In this document: piece by piece, positions 23,202 to 25,890 of the stretch
Layout: every line of letters starts with the position of its first letter
How positions within the stretch are numbered: position 1 is the first letter of the stretch
Source of the DNA: JAICND01 sp040905905
GTDB lineage: Bacteria > Actinomycetota > Acidimicrobiia > Spongiisociales > ZC4RG35
Assembly (NCBI GenBank): GCA_040905905.1
Contig: JBBDQN010000037.1
Location: forward strand, 1 to 25,890
Reading direction: 5' to 3'
Length of the DNA: 25,890 nucleotides
The notes under the pieces: generated by a model
Databases searched by the model: none
What the model was told of the DNA's origin: nothing
Seen by the model: the letters and a program-made list of their open reading frames with translations, nothing else
Translations under genes and position numbers: made by a program

Positions 23202-24734
23202 TCATTCCTTTGCCTGGAAAGATTCCCTGAAGGAGTTGATAGCCTCTTTGAGGCGGTCCTCGTCGGGCAAGTCACCCGTCGATCTGATGTGGTCGAGCAC
23301 ATCGGGGAACCGCTCGGCAACAAAGCGCCGCAGTCCCAGCTCGAAGTCGCGCACCTGCCCAACCGGGATCGAGTCCATCAAACCGTAGGTGACCGTGTAG
23401 ATGGAGAGGATCTGCTCCTCCACCGGAACCGGTGCGAACTGTCCCTGTTTGAGGACTTCCACCACCCGCCGCCCTCGTTCCAGCTGTGACAGCGAGGCCG
23501 CGTCGAGCTCGGAACCGAACTCGGCGAAGGCGGCCAGCTCCCGAAATTGGGCGAGGTTGAGCCGGAGGGGTCCGGCGATCTTCTTCATGGCCTTGACCTG
23601 GGCGTTGCCACCGACCCGAGAGACCGAGATACCAGCATTCATGGCGGGCCGAATCCCTTGATAGAAGAGGTCGGCCTCGAGGAAACACTGGCCATCGGTG
23701 ATCGAGATGACGTTGGTCGGGATGTAGGCCGAAACGTCATTGGCCTTGGTCTCGATGACGGGGAGCCCGGTGAGGGATCCTCCGCCCAATGCATCCGAGA
23801 GCTTGGCGCAGCGCTCCAGCAGACGGCTGTGCAGATAGAAGACGTCGCCCGGGTAAGCCTCGCGCCCGGGGGGGCGGCGCAACAAGAGTGAGATCTCGCG
23901 ATAGGCAACGGCCTGTTTGGAGAGGTCGTCGTAGACAACCAGGGCATGTTCACCCTTGTACATCCAATACTGACCAAGGGCGGAACCCGTGTAGGGCGCG
24001 TACATCTGTAATGCTGCCGGGTCGGAAGCGGGAGCGTTCACGACCACCGTGAACTCCATGGCGCCAGCCCGCTCCAGAACATCGACCACCTCGGCCACGG
24101 TGGATGCCTTCTGACCGATCGCGACATAGATGCACTTCACCGCCTTGTCGGTGCCCCAGTACTGCTTCTGGTTGATGATGGTGTCGACCAGCAGGGCGGT
24201 TTTGCCGGTTTGACGATCGCCGATGATCAACTGGCGTTGTCCCCGACCGATCGGAGTCATGGCGTCGATGGCCTTGATCCCGGTTTGCAGAGGTTCCTTG
24301 ACGGGTTGACGTTCCACCACGGTCGGGGCTTGAACCTCGAGCAACCGACGCTCCGAGGTGTCTATCGGGCCCTTGCCATCGATCGGGTTTCCCAACGGGT
24401 CGATGACCCGACCCAGCATGGCGTCACCGACCGGTACGGAGAGAACCGTTCCGGTCTGTTTGACGGGTGAGCCTTCCTCGATATGGGAGGCGTCGCCCAT
24501 CAGCACAACTCCAAGGTCGTTCTCGTCGATGTTGAGGGCTACTCCACGCAAGCCACCGGGGAACTCGAGTAGTTCGGATGCCATCGCCGTGGGTAGACCG
24601 CTGACCCGGGCCACACCGTCGGCAACCGAGGTCACATATCCAACGGTTTCTTGCTCGAGCTCGGGAGACCAGCCTTTTATGCGAGTTTTGATCGCAGCGG
24701 TTATCTCCTCAGGGGTGATGGTCAGCTCAGCCAT
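23202..24734 (-). CDS. atpA: F1Fo ATP synthase alpha subunit
   Basis: This is the non-catalytic nucleotide-binding subunit of F1, 510 residues. Diagnostic features are the Walker A GDRQTGKT (172-179), the AIGQKASTVAEVV segment, VVYDDLSKQAVAYREISLLLRRPPGREAYPGDVFYLHSRLLER near residues 265-310, and SITDGQCFLEADLFYQGIRPAMNAGISVSRVGG. The chain ends at a length typical of most bacteria and lacks the long C-terminal extension known in mycobacterial alpha subunits. The ATG at 24734 lies 9 nt after the atpH stop, preceded by GAGGAGAATGAATGG, which contains a good Shine-Dalgarno. Confidence 0.97.
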   Translation of the reverse strand: MAELTITPEEITAAIKTRIKGWSPELEQETVGYVTSVADGVARVSGLPTAMASELLEFPGGLRGVALNIDENDLGVVLMGDASHIEEGSPVKQTGTVLSVPVGDAMLGRVIDPLGNPIDGKGPIDTSERRLLEVQAPTVVERQPVKEPLQTGIKAIDAMTPIGRGQRQLIIGDRQTGKTALLVDTIINQKQYWGTDKAVKCIYVAIGQKASTVAEVVDVLERAGAMEFTVVVNAPASDPAALQMYAPYTGSALGQYWMYKGEHALVVYDDLSKQAVAYREISLLLRRPPGREAYPGDVFYLHSRLLERCAKLSDALGGGSLTGLPVIETKANDVSAYIPTNVISITDGQCFLEADLFYQGIRPAMNAGISVSRVGGNAQVKAMKKIAGPLRLNLAQFRELAAFAEFGSELDAASLSQLERGRRVVEVLKQGQFAPVPVEEQILSIYTVTYGLMDSIPVGQVRDFELGLRRFVAERFPDVLDHIRSTGDLPDEDRLKEAINSFRESFQAKE

Positions 24735-24743
24735 TCATTCTCC

Positions 24744-25277
24744 TCAGCTCTTTTTCAGGACTTCGCGCAGCTTGGCTAACCGGCGGGCAACGCTGCCATC
24801 GATCACTGTGTCGCCGACCCGGGCCACGATGCCGCCCACCACCGCCGGGTCGACAATGGTCTTGACCTCGAGCGACTTGCCGGTCACCCGGGAGAGCTCG
24901 GCAGCCAGGCGATCGACGACCGACGGTTCGAGGGGTACCGCCGATCGGATCTCGGCAACGGCTTTAGACCTGCTCTCAGCGGCGAGGGCCACGAACCGAT
25001 CGACCATCTCGGAGAACTCCGCCGCTCTCCCCTGACCCACGACGAATGACACCAGACCGACGGTCAAAGTCGACGCCCGTCCACCGAGAAGATCGTCGAT
25101 GAGGCCCTGTTTACGATCGAGCGGCATTTGGGGATTGGAAAGGCTGTCGCGCAGCTCGTTGGAGGTGGCAAAGGCGCGGGCAATCGTGAAAAGCTCTCTC
25201 TCCACCGTCTCCAGGTTGCCTTCGGCTTGCGCAAGCTCGAAGACTGCTCTGGCGTACGCGGAGATGCGATCCGTCAC
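24744..25277 (-). CDS. atpH: F1Fo ATP synthase delta subunit
   Basis: This is the peripheral-stalk subunit joining b to the top of F1, 177 residues. It has the N-terminal six-helix bundle (RISAYARAVFELAQAEGNLETVERELFTIA... NPQMPLDRKQGLIDDLLGG) and the C-terminal segment VDPAVVGGIVARVGDTVIDGSVARRLAKLREVL, both typical of AtpH/OSCP. It is a separate protein and not fused to b as in mycobacteria. The GTG at 25277 shares one base with the atpF stop (TAGTG), so coupling is expected. A later Met is absent near the start. Confidence 0.95.
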   Translation of the reverse strand: MTDRISAYARAVFELAQAEGNLETVERELFTIARAFATSNELRDSLSNPQMPLDRKQGLIDDLLGGRASTLTVGLVSFVVGQGRAAEFSEMVDRFVALAAESRSKAVAEIRSAVPLEPSVVDRLAAELSRVTGKSLEVKTIVDPAVVGGIVARVGDTVIDGSVARRLAKLREVLKKS

Positions 25278-25831
25278 TACATCTTCTCCAGATCGGCGAT
25301 GTAGCTCTCGACGAGAGACAGCTGGGTGGCGCGGTCGAGGTTTTTCTCGACCACCATCTCGGCCAGGTCGATAGTCATGTTGGCCACCTCCTGGCGAGCT
25401 TCCGCCAGCGCACGGGCCTTTTCGGCGGAAGCCTCCTGTCGTGCCTTGGCGAGCAACGAGTCGGCCTCCCCCTGCGCGCGGGCCATGAGATCGGCCTTCA
25501 TCTGGTCCGCCGTGCGCCGGGCTTCTTCGATGATCTGATTGCCCTTGTTACGCGCTTCGCTGACCTGGCCTTCATAGTTGGCCCGCAGCGCCTCGGCTTC
25601 AACTTTCGCCTTCTCCGCCTCTTCCAGCCGCCCGACGATCGATTGCTGGCGGGCTTCGAGGGTGCGGTTGATCGCGGGTAATGCCCACTTCCAGACGAAG
25701 AAGAAGACGATGGCAAACGCCACGATCCCCGCTATCAACTCGTTCGTCTCCGGGAGCACCAAGGAGACGTTGGAGCCGCTGGTCTCGGCCTCTTCTTGGG
25801 CCAGGATCGCCAATGTCAAAGAATTGAGCAC
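25277..25831 (-). CDS. atpF: F1Fo ATP synthase b subunit
   Basis: This is the peripheral-stalk membrane subunit, 184 residues. It has a short extracytoplasmic start, one membrane helix (about 32-54, IAGIVAFAIVFFFVWKWALPAI) and a long charged coiled coil rich in Ala, Glu, Arg and Lys (about 58-160). The C-terminal DRATQLSLVESYIADL segment contacts delta. The GTG at 25831 has an excellent AGGAGGT ribosome binding site, spaced 5 nt, which overlaps the atpE stop region. Only one b gene is present, with no b-prime. Confidence 0.95.
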   Translation of the reverse strand: MLNSLTLAILAQEEAETSGSNVSLVLPETNELIAGIVAFAIVFFFVWKWALPAINRTLEARQQSIVGRLEEAEKAKVEAEALRANYEGQVSEARNKGNQIIEEARRTADQMKADLMARAQGEADSLLAKARQEASAEKARALAEARQEVANMTIDLAEMVVEKNLDRATQLSLVESYIADLEKM

Positions 25832-25841
25832 GGGCTACCTC

Positions 25842-25890
25842 CTAAGCGATGAAGAAGAGAACGAAACCGATCAGCGCCAGCGCCTCGGTG
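25842..25890 (-). CDS. atpE: F1Fo ATP synthase c subunit, C-terminal fragment
   Basis: Only the last 15 residues (TEALALIGFVLFFIA) and stop TAG (25844-25842) are inside the window. They are the end of the second membrane helix of the proteolipid ring. The Glu at the second visible position is, by alignment with other c subunits, the proton-binding carboxylate. Gene order (c, b, delta, alpha, gamma, beta, epsilon) confirms the identity. A glutamate followed by ALAL, without the Gln and Thr polar set of Na+ enzymes in the visible part, suggests protons, though the decisive residues lie outside the window. Confidence 0.9.
   Translation of the reverse strand, partial: TEALALIGFVLFFIA

Overview
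The window comes from a GC-rich actinobacterium, most plausibly in or near class Acidimicrobiia. This is an inference from several things seen together. Starts are often GTG or TTG, and genes are packed with 1-8 nt stop/start overlaps. There is a nickel superoxide dismutase with its maturation protease, and a PIG-L deacetylase of the mycothiol type. Six exported proteins or lipoproteins carry Thr-rich low-complexity linkers. The F1Fo ATP synthase has separate b and delta subunits. No rRNA, tRNA, CRISPR array or transposase gene was found, and no stretch over about 120 nt lacks a gene.

Layout, + strand, 1-8.3 kb. The region opens with the tail of an unknown gene, a DUF1761 membrane protein and a 47-residue membrane protein. 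Next come sodN (minus strand) and sodX (plus strand), back to back over a 53-nt gap. sodX is followed by a coupled membrane-anchored protein with a Thr-rich linker, a two-ACT-domain protein, a DUF3048 lipoprotein and an amidase. The korA-korB pair (2-oxoacid:ferredoxin oxidoreductase) ends this block.

Layout, - strand, 17.7-8.3 kb. Eleven genes run in one direction with no gap above 15 nt: an RRM RNA-binding protein, an IF-1-like protein, a PIG-L deacetylase, a methyltransferase, two tandem paralogous lipoproteins, an ABC-F ATPase, an AlkD-like DNA repair protein, homogentisate dioxygenase (hmgA), 6-phosphogluconate dehydrogenase (gnd) and glucose-6-phosphate dehydrogenase (zwf). The operon meets korB tail to tail at a shared CTAG.

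Layout, 17.8-20.5 kb. This holds an M15/VanY-like peptidase, an exported membrane-anchored protein that overlaps it antisense by 126 bp, a DUF2087 regulator and a SRPBCC protein.

Layout, - strand, 25.9-20.5 kb. The ATP synthase operon runs atpE (partial), F, H, A, G, D, C. The atpD-atpC junction is odd. A 9-bp direct repeat (GCCATCTAG) brackets a 78-bp segment containing an 11-bp perfect inverted repeat, and this looks like a small palindromic insertion that duplicated the stop/start junction. It leaves a 28-codon micro-ORF whose start abuts the atpD stop and whose stop abuts the atpC start. This is the most unusual structure in the window.

Physiology, inferred. The organism looks aerobic or oxygen-exposed (NiSOD, homogentisate dioxygenase, F-type ATP synthase), makes NADPH through zwf/gnd, and uses a ferredoxin-linked KorAB for 2-oxoacid oxidation. 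Homogentisate breakdown would yield fumarate and acetoacetate for the same central metabolism.
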